A DNA stretch of 64,000 nucleotides. Source: Microbacterium sp. MYb66. Its GTDB lineage: Bacteria > Actinomycetota > Actinomycetes > Actinomycetales > Microbacteriaceae. The stretch is from the NCBI RefSeq assembly GCF_002979435.1, contig NZ_PCOV01000001.1, positions 1 through 64,000 of the forward strand, written 5' to 3'. This document shows, piece after piece, positions 10,802 through 20,693 of this stretch. Position 1 is the first letter of the stretch; each line of letters opens with the position of its first letter. A model generated the notes under the pieces. That model had not been told where the DNA came from, ran no database searches, and was given only the letters and a program-made list of their open reading frames with translations. The position numbers were made by a program, and so were the translations under genes.

Positions 10802-12079
10802 GTGGCTACCGTGAATCCGCCGCGCGGCATGCGCGACATCCTCCCCGCCGACAAGGCCCGCCGTGAGCGCGTCCTCTCCGTCATCCGTGATCGCTACCTG
10901 GCGCACGGATTCGACGAGATCGAGACGCCCGTCGTCGAGGACTACGACCGGCTGCACGCCGGCATCGGCGGCGACAACGAGAAGCTCTCCTACAACATCC
11001 TGCGGCGTGGCCTCGATGCCGACGCGATCCGTGCCGCCGCCGACGATCCTGCCGCGCTCTCCGACCTCGGCCTCCGCTATGACCTGACGGTGCCGCTGGC
11101 GCGCTTCTACGCGAGCAATCGCGGCCAGCTCCCCGCCGTCTTCCGCTCGATCCAGATCGGACCGGTCTGGCGTGCCGAGCGCCCGCAGAAGGGCCGCTAC
11201 CGGCAGTTCGTGCAGTGCGACATCGACATCATGGGCGATGACTCGTCTCGTGCCGAGGCCGAGCTGATGGTCGCCTCGCTCGACGCGGTCGACGCCCTGG
11301 GTCTCGAGGGCGCGACCGTGCGGATCAACGACCGCCGGGTGCTCGACTGGATGCTGGACTCCTTCGGGTTCAGCGCCGAGGAGCGTCCCGGCGTGCTCAT
11401 CACGATCGACAAGCTCGACAAGATCGGTCCGGAGGGCGTCGCCGCGGAGCTGCGCGAGCGCAGCGCCTCGACCGCGGCCGCCGATGCGTTCGACTCTTTC
11501 CTCCGGCGTCCGCAGACGATGGAGTACAACCCGTTCGGGGAGCGCCAGATCCGCAAGGCGCTGCCCGAGGGAGCCCCCGCCGAGCTCGTCGAGCACCTGG
11601 TCGGCATCGGCGAGGCCGTCGCCGCAGGACGCGGGCAGTCCGACATCCCGCTCGTGTTCGACCCGTTCCTGGTGCGCGGGATGGGCTACTACACGGGCAC
11701 GATCTTCGAGCTCGCCCACCCTTCGGTCGGGTACTCGCTCGGCGGCGGCGGACGCTACGACGGCATGATCGGCCGCTTCCTCGGCCAGCAGGTCCCCGCC
11801 GTCGGTTTCTCGCTCGGCTTCGAGCGGCTCGTCGATCTGATCGCTGACGCCGCGGATGCCACGGTGCAGGCGGTCGTGATCATCCACGACGTCGACGTGC
11901 CGATCCACGAGCTCGTCCGTCACAAGGCTGCGCTCATCGCCGGTGGCGCCCGCGTGCGCCTGGAGCGGCGGACGAAGAACGTCAAGGCGCTGCTCGAGCG
12001 CTCGGCTGCCGACGGCTACACGGCGTTCGCGACCGTCTCCGCCGGCGCCGGCGAGCTGGAGCTCAAGCCCCTGGCCTGA
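10802..12079 (+). CDS. hisS: Histidine-tRNA ligase
   Basis: HisS charges tRNA-His. The 425-residue class II synthetase has RGMRDILP near its N-terminus, the motif 2 region GPVWRAERPQKGRYRQFVQCDIDIMG, the histidine-specific GMGYYTGTIFE and motif 3 in VGFSLGFERL, followed by a C-terminal anticodon-binding domain. The GTG at 10802 gives the usual short N-terminus (VATVNPPRGMRD). It lies 44 bases after mazG and may have its own weak promoter. Confidence 0.96.
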   Translation: MATVNPPRGMRDILPADKARRERVLSVIRDRYLAHGFDEIETPVVEDYDRLHAGIGGDNEKLSYNILRRGLDADAIRAAADDPAALSDLGLRYDLTVPLARFYASNRGQLPAVFRSIQIGPVWRAERPQKGRYRQFVQCDIDIMGDDSSRAEAELMVASLDAVDALGLEGATVRINDRRVLDWMLDSFGFSAEERPGVLITIDKLDKIGPEGVAAELRERSASTAAADAFDSFLRRPQTMEYNPFGERQIRKALPEGAPAELVEHLVGIGEAVAAGRGQSDIPLVFDPFLVRGMGYYTGTIFELAHPSVGYSLGGGGRYDGMIGRFLGQQVPAVGFSLGFERLVDLIADAADATVQAVVIIHDVDVPIHELVRHKAALIAGGARVRLERRTKNVKALLERSAADGYTAFATVSAGAGELELKPLA

Positions 12080-12114
12080 CGTCGGGCGTTCACATCGCGT
12101 TCACGGCGACGGGG

Positions 12115-12126
12115 TGGAATCGGGGT
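12115..12126 (+). promoter_or_regulatory. -10 element of SGNH hydrolase gene
   Basis: TGGAAT lies exactly six bases before the GTG at 12127. Confidence 0.4.
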
Positions 12127-12933
12127 GTGAGCCGCATCCGAATCCTGGTCGCCGGGGGACTGGCGACCGTGCTCGTCCTCGCAGGCCTCCGTCTCGTCCT
12201 CGCCCAGCAGGCGGCGCTCGCCCGGAGACGGATCGGGAAGCCGCTGGGGGAGGAGTCCCTCGATGCGGATCGCATCTGGCGGCGCGCTCTCGACGGCGAC
12301 CCCGTCGAGCTCCTGCTGCTCGGGGACTCCATCGCGGCGGGCCTCGGAGCGGAGCATCGCAAGGAGACGCTCGGCGGTCGGCTGGCGAAGGCGACCGCTC
12401 GCCGGATGCACCGGCCCGTGCGGCTGCGCACGGTGGCCGTCGTCGGCTCCGAATCGCCCGATCTGCCGGGCCAGCTCGACACGCTGCCCTCGGGGTATCG
12501 ACCCGACGTCGCGGTGATCGTCGTGGGCGGCAACGACGTGACGCACCGGCTGCCGGTGGCGCTGTCGGCGCAGCACCTCCACGAGGCGATCCGGCGCCTC
12601 CGCGCGGCGGGCGCAGAGGTCGTCGTCGGCACCTGCCCCGACCTGGGTGCGCTGCGCGCGGTGCCGCAGCCGCTGCGCCGTATCGCCTCGAGCTTGTCGC
12701 GACGGCTCGCGGACATCCAGGCGGAGACAGCCAGGCGTGCGGGGGCGGAGCCGGTGGATCTGCGTCGTGCCGTCGGACCGATGTTCTTCGACGAGCCGGA
12801 GGCGATGTTCAGCCTCGACCGCTTCCATCCGAGCGCGCTGGGCTACCGTCGCACGGCCGAGGCGCTGCTGCCCGCCGTGGGCCGTGCGGCGGAGACGGCG
12901 CTCAGCTCGCGCCGTCGGCGGGCGCCGCGCTGA
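12127..12933 (+). CDS. SGNH/GDSL-family hydrolase with N-terminal membrane anchor
   Basis: This 268-residue protein is a predicted esterase or lipase-like hydrolase of the SGNH superfamily. A hydrophobic segment at about residues 7-26 acts as a signal anchor. Block I (LLLGDSIAAGLG) supplies the serine, GGND is block III, and DRFHPS near residue 238 supplies the aspartate and histidine. All catalytic positions are present. The substrate is unknown; relatives act on acyl or acetyl esters of lipids and cell-wall polymers. Its last 32 bases overlap the end of the convergent VOC gene. Confidence 0.85.
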   Translation: MSRIRILVAGGLATVLVLAGLRLVLAQQAALARRRIGKPLGEESLDADRIWRRALDGDPVELLLLGDSIAAGLGAEHRKETLGGRLAKATARRMHRPVRLRTVAVVGSESPDLPGQLDTLPSGYRPDVAVIVVGGNDVTHRLPVALSAQHLHEAIRRLRAAGAEVVVGTCPDLGALRAVPQPLRRIASSLSRRLADIQAETARRAGAEPVDLRRAVGPMFFDEPEAMFSLDRFHPSALGYRRTAEALLPAVGRAAETALSSRRRRAPR

Positions 12934-13444
12934 ACGATGCCGCCCACTCCGCCACCCGGCGGCTGCTCTCCTCGTCGGAGATGTCCTCGACGCGGGTCAT
13001 CACGGACCAGCGGACTCCGAACGGGTCGCGGATGCTGGCGAACCGGTCGCCCGAGACGAAGGGCGCCGGTGCCTCGCGCACGGTCGCTCCCGCTGCGACG
13101 GCCTTCTCCACGACGGCATCGACGTCGGAGACGTACAGGCCCATCGAGTAGCAGTCGTCATCGCCGTCAGGTGAGCGGACGAGGTGGTACTCGGGGTTCG
13201 GCTCGCCGAGCTGGAGGAGCCCGAGTCCGAAGTCGAGGTCGGCGTGCGCGACGGTTCCACCGAACTCGGTCACGTCGATGACGCGGGCTCCGAAGACGTC
13301 GCGGTAGAACTCGATCGCTCGCTTCGCGTCGGGGATCGCCAGGAACGGGGTGAGGGAGGTGGCGCTGTTCGGGCGTCCGTCGGTCGTGTACGTCCCGGTC
13401 GCGCCGGTCGTGGGAGTGTCTGTCGCGGGGGTTTCGTTGCTCAT
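12902..13444 (-). CDS. VOC/glyoxalase-family protein (PhnB-like)
   Basis: The 180-residue protein has one vicinal-oxygen-chelate domain: two beta-alpha-beta-beta units, with SLTPFLAIPDAKRAIEFYRDVFGA near residue 30 and IRDPFGVRWSVMTR near residue 140. The N-terminal 28 residues are Thr-rich and disordered. Its activity cannot be read from sequence; close relatives include glyoxalase-like, bleomycin-resistance-like and PhnB-type proteins. The ATG at 13444 lies six bases after TAGCGT on the minus strand. The gene is divergent from the AraC regulator, which may be linked to it. Confidence 0.85.
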   Translation of the reverse strand: MSNETPATDTPTTGATGTYTTDGRPNSATSLTPFLAIPDAKRAIEFYRDVFGARVIDVTEFGGTVAHADLDFGLGLLQLGEPNPEYHLVRSPDGDDDCYSMGLYVSDVDAVVEKAVAAGATVREAPAPFVSGDRFASIRDPFGVRWSVMTRVEDISDEESSRRVAEWAASFSAAPADGAS

Positions 13445-13456
13445 GTCGCCACGCTA
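13445..13456 (-). promoter_or_regulatory. -10 element of VOC gene, leaderless
   Basis: TAGCGT read on the minus strand at 13456-13451 precedes the ATG by six bases. Confidence 0.55.
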
Positions 13457-13519
13457 GGGCGGTGGGGGTGCCGGTCGCTTGAAGATCTGCGCCAACCTCG
13501 CGACGTCGGCGCCGGAGCC

Positions 13520-13531
13520 TACGCTGGGCGG
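13520..13531 (+). promoter_or_regulatory. -10 element of AraC gene, leaderless
   Basis: TACGCT at 13520-13525 lies six bases before ATG 13532. It sets the start and excludes the longer upstream open frame. Confidence 0.6.
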
Positions 13532-14326
13532 ATGGTGAACCCGACCCGCGGCGTGCTCTACCCGGCGCGTCTGCCGCAGTTCCACCGGTTGCCGGCACCG
13601 GCGTCGGTGAGCGAGCTGGTCGCCTGGTTCTGGATCCCGGAGTGGGACATCGAGCCCGGCCGCTCGTCGCGCCAGGAGATCGTCGCGTATCCGGCCCTCA
13701 ACCTCGTCGTCGACGCCGAGGCCGTGACGCTCTCCGGTGCGACGACCCGCGCGTCGCATCGCGACCTGCGCGGGGTGGGCTGGGCGGTTGGGGCGTTGCT
13801 CCGCCCCGCGGCCGTCGCCGCGCTGATCGAGAATCCGGTCGTGCTGGTCGACGGCGAGCGAGAACTCGATACGCCGATGCCGGAGGTCGCGGAACTGCAC
13901 GATGCCGTGGTCGCGGCGATGGGCTCGGGCGAGGGGTACCGTGAGCGGGCGGTCGATGCTTTCGCCCACTGGCTCGGGGAGCGGGTGGGTCCGCTGGGAG
14001 AACCCGCCCTTCAGGCGAACGCCCTCATGGAGGTGCTGATGGGAGAGGCTGCGGCGCTGACTCCGGAGGAGGCCGCCACCCGGCTCGCGGTCTCGGTCCG
14101 GACCCTGCAGCGGATGACGCACCGCCATGTCGGGCTGTCGCCGGCCGCGATGATCCGCCGGCGGCGCCTGCAGGAGGCGGCGCAGCGCGTACGTGAGGAG
14201 CCGGACGCCGATCTCGCGTCGATCGCCGCCGAGCTCGGGTATGCGGACCACGCCCACCTCACCCGCGACTTCCGGTCCGTCCTCGGTGTCGCGCCGCGGG
14301 TGTACCGGTCCGAGTCGCGCGGCTGA
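13532..14326 (+). CDS. AraC-family transcriptional regulator
   Basis: The 264-residue protein ends in two helix-turn-helix units of the AraC type: AATRLAVSVRTLQRMTHRHV near residue 180 and DLASIAAELGYADHAHLTRD near residue 225, closing with the usual GVAPRVYR. The N-terminal 150 residues resemble the DUF6597-type sensor found in actinobacterial AraC regulators. The effector is unknown. The divergent VOC gene is 87 bases away and is the simplest candidate target. Confidence 0.9.
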   Translation: MVNPTRGVLYPARLPQFHRLPAPASVSELVAWFWIPEWDIEPGRSSRQEIVAYPALNLVVDAEAVTLSGATTRASHRDLRGVGWAVGALLRPAAVAALIENPVVLVDGERELDTPMPEVAELHDAVVAAMGSGEGYRERAVDAFAHWLGERVGPLGEPALQANALMEVLMGEAAALTPEEAATRLAVSVRTLQRMTHRHVGLSPAAMIRRRRLQEAAQRVREEPDADLASIAAELGYADHAHLTRDFRSVLGVAPRVYRSESRG

Positions 14327-14328
14327 TC

Positions 14329-15558
14329 TCAGACCCGTTCGAGGCGAAGCCGCAGCATCCGATATCCGACGCCGAGCAGCACGACCCCCGTTCCGATGAG
14401 CGAGGCCAGCACGGGGAGCGTGTTGACCAGGAGCAGACACCCCAGCGCCCCGATCACCTGGAGTGCGCGGGGGTGGCGCCGTGCGGAACCCGTCTGCCGG
14501 AAGGCGGCCGCGTTCGCGATCAGGTAGTACAGCAGCACGCCGAACGAGGAGAAGCCGATGGCCTCGCGCAGATCGGCGACGACCACGATCCCGATCACGA
14601 TGACCGCGACGGCGATCTCAGCCCGTTGCGGCACCTGATGACGCTCATCGACCTTCGCGAGGAACCGCGGGACATCGGCTTCCCTGGCCATGGCGAGGGT
14701 GGTCCGCCCGATGCCGGTCAGCAGCGCCAGCAGAGCCCCGAGCGAGGCGGCCGCTGCGGCCACGCGCACGAGGGGTGCGAGATCCGGCCATCCCGCCCGC
14801 ACGAGTACGTCGACGAGCGGGGCGGTCGAGCCGACGGCGTCGGCGCCGAGCACGAGCACGACGGCCGTGCCGACGAGGGCGTACACCACGACGGCTCCGA
14901 CGAGGGCGAGGACGATCGCGCGGGGGATCGTGCGCACCGGATCGACCACCTCCTCGCCCATCGTCGCGATGCGCGCGTAGCCGGCGAAAGCGAAGAACAG
15001 CAGCCCGGCGCCCTGCAGCACGCCGTAGGCCGTGACGTCGGGGAGCGGCGGAGGGGCAGCCGTCGAGGCCGCGCCGAAGCCGAACCCCACGACCACCGCG
15101 AGACCGAGCAGGGAGCACACGACGAGGATGCGGGTGAGGAGCGCGGTGCGGGTCACGCCGACGCAGTTCACGATCGCGAGCACGGCGACGGCGACCACGG
15201 CGACCGGGGTCTGCCACCCGGCGGGTGCTGCATACGCGGCGAAGGTCATCGCCATGGCGGCGCAGCTGGCGATCTTGCCGATCACGAAGCTCCAGCCGGC
15301 GATGAAGCCCCACCAGGGTCCGATCTCCGCCCTCGCATAGGCGTAGGTGCCACCGGCGACGGGGTGCGCTGCGGCGAGCTGCGCCGAGGCGGTGGCGTTG
15401 CAGTAGGCGACCACGGCGGCGATCGCGAGTGCGATGAGGATGCCGCTGCCGGCGACGCCGATCGCGGGCGCCCATACGGCGAACACTCCCGCCCCGATCA
15501 TCGAACCCAGGCCGATGGAGACGGCGTCTCCGAGCGTCAGACGGCGGGCGAGGGGCAT
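14329..15558 (-). CDS. APC-superfamily amino acid permease
   Basis: This integral membrane transporter of 409 residues has about eleven or twelve hydrophobic helices. The first carries GLGSMIGAGVFAVWAP, the glycine-rich helix-1 signature of the amino acid-polyamine-organocation family, and GEEVVDPVRTIPRAI is the typical loop after helix 6. The substrate is not evident. The ATG at 15558 lies six bases after CACGAT on the minus strand; the longer open frame upstream is a shadow of the next gene. Its stop is only two bases from the convergent AraC stop. Confidence 0.88.
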   Translation of the reverse strand: MPLARRLTLGDAVSIGLGSMIGAGVFAVWAPAIGVAGSGILIALAIAAVVAYCNATASAQLAAAHPVAGGTYAYARAEIGPWWGFIAGWSFVIGKIASCAAMAMTFAAYAAPAGWQTPVAVVAVAVLAIVNCVGVTRTALLTRILVVCSLLGLAVVVGFGFGAASTAAPPPLPDVTAYGVLQGAGLLFFAFAGYARIATMGEEVVDPVRTIPRAIVLALVGAVVVYALVGTAVVLVLGADAVGSTAPLVDVLVRAGWPDLAPLVRVAAAAASLGALLALLTGIGRTTLAMAREADVPRFLAKVDERHQVPQRAEIAVAVIVIGIVVVADLREAIGFSSFGVLLYYLIANAAAFRQTGSARRHPRALQVIGALGCLLLVNTLPVLASLIGTGVVLLGVGYRMLRLRLERV

Positions 15559-15570
15559 CCCGCCATCGTG
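15559..15570 (-). promoter_or_regulatory. -10 element of APC permease gene
   Basis: CACGAT on the minus strand is followed by six bases and ATG 15558. Confidence 0.4.
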
Positions 15571-15599
15571 GCACGCGGGGGTGAACGGCGGGTGACCCG

Positions 15600-16070
15600 T
15601 CAGGACTGTCGCGCAGTGACCCGCTTCTTCTCCCGGATGTAGACCTCGCGACGCACCTTCGCGACGACGTCGCCCTCCCGGTCGGTGATGACCGTCTCGA
15701 ACCACTCGAGCACCTTCGCCCCGCCGCGGGCGCGCTCGCGGATCTCCTCCGCCTTCTCCTTCGACACCTCGAACTCCGCGGTCAGCACGCCGCGACCGGG
15801 CTTGAGGAACTCGATCTCGCCGCGGGTGTCCCACACGACGTGGTCCCGGCCGAGCTGATGCATCACGAGCATGAAGAAGTACGGGTCGGTCATCGCCGAC
15901 ATCGACCCGCCGAATGCGGTTCCGACGTAGTTCCGGGTGAAGACGTTCACGTGGAGCTCGACGGTGGCGTGCGTCCAGTCCTCGCTGAAGCGGCGGATGC
16001 GGATGCCGCTGAAGAGATTGGGTATCCACAGGCTCATGCCGATGGCGAGGCGGCGGGGAGTGATGCGCAT
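15600..16070 (-). CDS. DUF4442 hotdog-fold protein (thioesterase-like)
   Basis: The 156-residue protein matches the DUF4442 group of hotdog-fold proteins, with FTRNYVGTAFGGSMSAMTDPYFFML at about residues 44-68 as the central helix and its flanks. Hotdog proteins commonly hydrolyse acyl-CoA thioesters, but no substrate has been assigned to this group. The ATG at 16070 lies six bases after CACACT on the minus strand. It is divergent from the GntR operon. Confidence 0.85.
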   Translation of the reverse strand: MRITPRRLAIGMSLWIPNLFSGIRIRRFSEDWTHATVELHVNVFTRNYVGTAFGGSMSAMTDPYFFMLVMHQLGRDHVVWDTRGEIEFLKPGRGVLTAEFEVSKEKAEEIRERARGGAKVLEWFETVITDREGDVVAKVRREVYIREKKRVTARQS

Positions 16071-16082
16071 GAGGTCAGTGTG
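16071..16082 (-). promoter_or_regulatory. -10 element of DUF4442 gene
   Basis: CACACT lies six bases before ATG 16070 on the minus strand. Confidence 0.35.
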
Positions 16083-16131
16083 GAGGAGGGGGCCGCCCTC
16101 GACAAAGACGTCTGTGGGGTTGCCACAGTTG

Positions 16132-16148
16132 TTCTAGTTTCTTTAGAA
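16132..16148. promoter_or_regulatory. Inverted repeat, candidate GntR operator
   Basis: TTCTA and TAGAA are separated by seven bases in an AT-rich patch 25-40 bases before the GntR start. A repressor bound there would cover the promoter of its own operon. AT-rich sequence is rare in this window. Confidence 0.5.
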
Positions 16149-16172
16149 TTAGTGCAATAACACGGAGGACGG

Positions 16173-16523
16173 ATGCTGATCAGGGTCGACATGGCGAGCG
16201 GGGTGCCTCTCTATGCGCAGGTCGCCGCTTCCGTCCGCGCCGACATCGTCGCGGGGAGGCTCACGCCCGGCGATCGCCTGCCTTCCGCGCGCGAGGTCGC
16301 CGAGACGCTGGAGATCAATCTGCACACCGTGCTGCACGCGTACCAGCAGCTGCGGTCCGAGGGGCTGATCGATCTGCGCCGCGGGCGCGGGGCCGTCGTC
16401 TCGGCATCCGTCGGCCCGCTCGCCGAGCTGACCAACGACATCCGGGATCTGGTGTCGCGCGCCGCCGCGCTCGGCGTGGCCCCGGCCACACTCGCCGCTC
16501 TCGTGAAGGAGATCACCGTATGA
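16173..16523 (+). CDS. GntR-family regulator, YtrA type
   Basis: The 116-residue protein is a GntR winged helix with almost no effector domain, as in the YtrA subfamily. The pattern GVPLYAQVAASVRADIVAGRLTPGDRLPSAREVAETLEIN.. covers residues 10-50, ending with a recognition helix around LHTVLHAYQQL. YtrA regulators usually repress the transporter or membrane genes next to them. This gene overlaps the following membrane gene by ATGA and is preceded by a strong GGAGGA and by an inverted repeat, so autoregulation of the three-gene operon is likely. Confidence 0.9.
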   Translation: MLIRVDMASGVPLYAQVAASVRADIVAGRLTPGDRLPSAREVAETLEINLHTVLHAYQQLRSEGLIDLRRGRGAVVSASVGPLAELTNDIRDLVSRAAALGVAPATLAALVKEITV

Positions 16524-17563
16524 CCGCCGCCGTCCACCGAGCCCGCACCGCCTTCCTCTGGGTGGGGGTGATCATTCCGCTCAGCATCCTCGCCGTTTCC
16601 GCGGTCATCGTCGCGCTCTGGCTTCCGGAGGTCCCCGAGCCCGCGGCGATCCACTGGTCGGAAGACGGCGTGGACGGGTTCGGGCCGGGCTGGACCTACC
16701 TCGCCATCCTCGGCGGCATCGCGGTGATGGTCATCGGGTTCGCCCTCCTCGCGTGGTTCTCGCACCGGCTCCCGCAGAACGGGCAGCCGGTTCCCTCCGC
16801 AGAAGCCGCGCGTCCGCAGTGGTCGATCACCGCGAGGTTCCTCGGCGCGATGAACCTCGGTCTCGCGGCCATCATCTCCCTGGTCACTCTGGTCGGCGTC
16901 GATGCGCAACGCGGTCTCGCCGATGCCGCAGACACCCCCGACATCGGCTTCGAAGTGCTGATCGGGTTCCTGCTGATGGCCGCCGGCGTAGCGATCGGAT
17001 GGTTCCTGCAGCCGTCCACGCCCCTGCCGGACGCGAACGGGTCCGAGAGCCCGGCCGATCCCCTCCCGACCTCCGCCACGGAACGCCTCGTGTGGATCGG
17101 GACCGCGGCGATCGCCGGCGTCGCAATGGCCGTTCTCGGCGGCGCGCTGCTGCTCGCGTGCGCGCTCGCCGCCATCATGATCGCGACCGGTGCGGGCGGA
17201 GTGATGACCGCGGTCATCATGCTCGCCTCGTGCTCGATCCTGATCGCCGCGCTCGTCACCACCTTCGCGTTCCGCGTCCGCATCGGGCCCGCCGGACTGC
17301 TCGTGCGGTCGCTGGTGGGCTGGCCGAAGATCGCGATCCCGGCCGCCGACATCGCGTCGGTGCGTGCGATCGAGGTCGACCCCTTCGCCGAGTTCGGGGG
17401 CTGGGGACTGCGCTACGGACTCGACGGACGGTACGGCGTGGTGCTGCGGCGCGGCGAGGCGCTCGAAGTGACGCGGGTCGGCGGACGGCGGTTCGTCGTC
17501 ACGGTCGACGACGCACAGACAGCGGCAGCGGCGCTCGCCGCCGTCGCACGGAAGGAAGCGTGA
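16520..17563 (+). CDS. DUF1648-type multi-spanning membrane protein
   Basis: The 347-residue protein begins with a DUF1648-like unit (hydrophobic helix, then LPEVPEPAAIHWSEDGVDGFGP near residue 34), continues through several membrane helices to about residue 250, and ends in a soluble domain of about 95 residues with IRIGPAGLLVRSLVGWPKIAIPAADI, which resembles a PH-like fold. Function is unknown. ATGA overlap with the GntR gene before it and GTGA overlap with the CPBP protease after it place all three in one operon, a context reminiscent of bacterial stress-response or bacteriocin-immunity loci. Confidence 0.8.
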   Translation: MTAAVHRARTAFLWVGVIIPLSILAVSAVIVALWLPEVPEPAAIHWSEDGVDGFGPGWTYLAILGGIAVMVIGFALLAWFSHRLPQNGQPVPSAEAARPQWSITARFLGAMNLGLAAIISLVTLVGVDAQRGLADAADTPDIGFEVLIGFLLMAAGVAIGWFLQPSTPLPDANGSESPADPLPTSATERLVWIGTAAIAGVAMAVLGGALLLACALAAIMIATGAGGVMTAVIMLASCSILIAALVTTFAFRVRIGPAGLLVRSLVGWPKIAIPAADIASVRAIEVDPFAEFGGWGLRYGLDGRYGVVLRRGEALEVTRVGGRRFVVTVDDAQTAAAALAAVARKEA

Positions 17564-18519
17564 ACAGCATGAACTCATCGATCCCCGCCCCTCGGAGAGT
17601 CGAATGGCCGGCCGTCATCGTCTTCGTGGTCGTCGCCTGCGCCCTGGCCTGGCTGGTGGCGCTGCCGCTGTGGCTGGGAGACGGACTCGCGGAGCCGATG
17701 TCCGCTGTCCTGCTGCCGGTGATGATGTTCACCCCGGCCATCGCCGTGCTGGTGGTGACCTTCGCGATGGGCGTTCCCGCCCGCGGTCAGCGCGCGCGGT
17801 TCCTCGGACTCTGGCCGCTGCGGCCGGCCAAGCGCGTGGTCTGGCTCATGGTCGCGGCCTGGCTCGTCCCGCCGGTGCTGGTCGGGCTCACGGTGGTCGT
17901 GTCCGCGGCCTTCGGGTTCGTGCAGCTCGATCTGACCTTCGCCGGTTTCGCGACGGAGCTCGCGAAGGCGCTGCCCGAGGGTGCGCCCGTGCCGCCGGTC
18001 GAGGTCGTGGTGTTCGCTCAGCTCGCGATGGTTCCACTCGGGGCGCTGTTCAACAGCATCTTCGCCTTCGGGGAGGAGATCGGATGGCGGGGCTGGCTGC
18101 TTCCGGCGCTGCGACCGCTCGGCACCTGGCCCGCCCTGATCCTCAGCGGAGCGATCTGGGGCCTGTGGCACAGCCCGATCATCCTGCTCGGCTACAACTT
18201 CGGGCGCACCGACATCACGGGCGTCCTGTTCATGGTGGGCGGCTGCGTCGCCTGGGGAGTCCTGCTCGGCTGGCTGCGATTGCGCTCGGCATCCGTCTGG
18301 CCAGCGGTGATCGCGCACGGATCGCTGAACGCCGCTGCCGGCCTCATCGTCCTGTTCGCGGCCGCGCAGCCCGATCTCGCCCTCGCCGGGCCGCTCGGCG
18401 TCGCGGCGTGGATCGTCCTCGCAGTCGTCGTGGTCGTGCTGGTGCTGACCGGCCAGTTCCGCCGCCAGCCCGAGCTCGCCGACGGTCCGGGGCGGCTGCT
18501 CTCCGCGCCCCGGTCTTGA
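17560..18519 (+). CDS. CPBP-family intramembrane metalloprotease
   Basis: The protein (319 residues from GTG 17560, or 316 from ATG 17569) belongs to the CPBP/Abi family related to CAAX prenyl protease type II. The active-site motifs are present: GEEIGWRGWLLP (EExxxR), GAIWGLWHSP with the second-motif histidine, and IAHGSLNA with the third. Eight or so hydrophobic helices surround them. Substrates are unknown. The GTG overlaps the stop of the DUF1648 gene, so translation is coupled. Confidence 0.88.
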   Translation: MNSMNSSIPAPRRVEWPAVIVFVVVACALAWLVALPLWLGDGLAEPMSAVLLPVMMFTPAIAVLVVTFAMGVPARGQRARFLGLWPLRPAKRVVWLMVAAWLVPPVLVGLTVVVSAAFGFVQLDLTFAGFATELAKALPEGAPVPPVEVVVFAQLAMVPLGALFNSIFAFGEEIGWRGWLLPALRPLGTWPALILSGAIWGLWHSPIILLGYNFGRTDITGVLFMVGGCVAWGVLLGWLRLRSASVWPAVIAHGSLNAAAGLIVLFAAAQPDLALAGPLGVAAWIVLAVVVVVLVLTGQFRRQPELADGPGRLLSAPRS

Positions 18520-18538
18520 CGGAGTGCGGGCCCGGGGG

Positions 18539-18550
18539 TTGGCTGAGGGC
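18539..18550 (+). promoter_or_regulatory. -10 element of O-methyltransferase gene
   Basis: TTGGCT at 18539-18544 lies six bases before ATG 18551. Confidence 0.35.
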
Positions 18551-19210
18551 ATGGAATCCACCCCCGAAGCCTGGTCGCGGACCGACGCCTACCTCGCCGA
18601 CCTCCTCGTCGGTCACGACCCCGAACTCGAGGCCGCGCTGGAGGCGCAGCGCGCCGCAGGCCTCCCCGAGATCGAGGTCGCGCCCGTCGGCGGCAAGCTG
18701 CTGAACCTGCTCGTGCGGATCAGCGGAGCTCGCCGCGTCCTGGAGATCGGCACGCTCGGCGGCTATTCGACGATCTGGCTGGCGCGCGCGGTGGGCCCGG
18801 AGGGACGCGTGGTCACGGTGGAGGCCGAGGCCGACAACGCCGCCGTGGCACGCCGCAGCATCGATGCGGCCGGCGTCGGCGATCGGGTCGACATCCGCGT
18901 CGGTCGAGGTGCGGATGTGCTGCCCACGCTGGTCGGCGGGTTCGACCTGGTGTTCATCGACGCCGACAAGGAGTCCAACACGATCTACCTCGACTGGGCG
19001 GCGAAGCTCGGCCATTCCGGCACCGTGATCGTGCTGGACAACATCGGGCGCGAGGGGGAGATCGTGCGCGACGACTCGACCGACCCGAAGGTGGTCGGCA
19101 CCAGAGAGGGGCTGCGGATGCTGGGGGAGGACCCGCGGTTCGACGCCACGGCACTCCAGACCGTCGGTCTCAAAGGCTGGGACGGCGTGGCACTCGCGCT
19201 CGTGGTCTGA
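18551..19210 (+). CDS. O-methyltransferase (family 3)
   Basis: The 219-residue SAM-dependent enzyme resembles catechol O-methyltransferase-type family 3 proteins. RVLEIGTLGGYSTIWLARA near residue 57 is the SAM-binding motif I, DLVFIDADKESN near residue 135 holds a metal-binding aspartate, and VIVLDNIGREG near 160 the next ligand. The methyl acceptor is unknown. The start at ATG 18551 is preferred over a GTG-like upstream extension because the spacing to the -10 hexamer is six bases. The gene is monocistronic and precedes eno. Confidence 0.9.
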   Translation: MESTPEAWSRTDAYLADLLVGHDPELEAALEAQRAAGLPEIEVAPVGGKLLNLLVRISGARRVLEIGTLGGYSTIWLARAVGPEGRVVTVEAEADNAAVARRSIDAAGVGDRVDIRVGRGADVLPTLVGGFDLVFIDADKESNTIYLDWAAKLGHSGTVIVLDNIGREGEIVRDDSTDPKVVGTREGLRMLGEDPRFDATALQTVGLKGWDGVALALVV

Positions 19211-19269
19211 CGAGCCGCTCGCAGAGCTCCACTCATCGTCGTCTCCCGTGGAGCGTCGGACGGCCGGGC

Positions 19270-19275
19270 TAGACT
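19270..19275 (+). promoter_or_regulatory. eno -10 element
   Basis: TAGACT predicts a start near 19282 and a 50-base leader that includes AAGGAG before the eno GTG, so eno is not leaderless. Confidence 0.55.
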
Positions 19276-19317
19276 GGGCGCGGATCGACGACGCTCCACA
19301 CAACGTTTTCCCCCTGA

Positions 19318-20613
<1,296 letters not shown>

Positions 20614-20693
20614 ACGCAGCCGACAGACGGAAGAAGCCGCAGCCGAAGCGGCTGAACGAAGCCGCAGCACTGCGGTGAGACGAAGGAGGAGCC

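Noticed and set aside
10214-11923. 569-codon minus-strand frame over mazG and hisS
   Set aside because: Both genes on the plus strand have complete family motifs; the antisense frame has none.
13184-13531. Longer N-terminus for the AraC regulator
   Set aside because: It would overlap the VOC gene and its promoter; the -10 hexamer at 13520 fixes the start at 13532.
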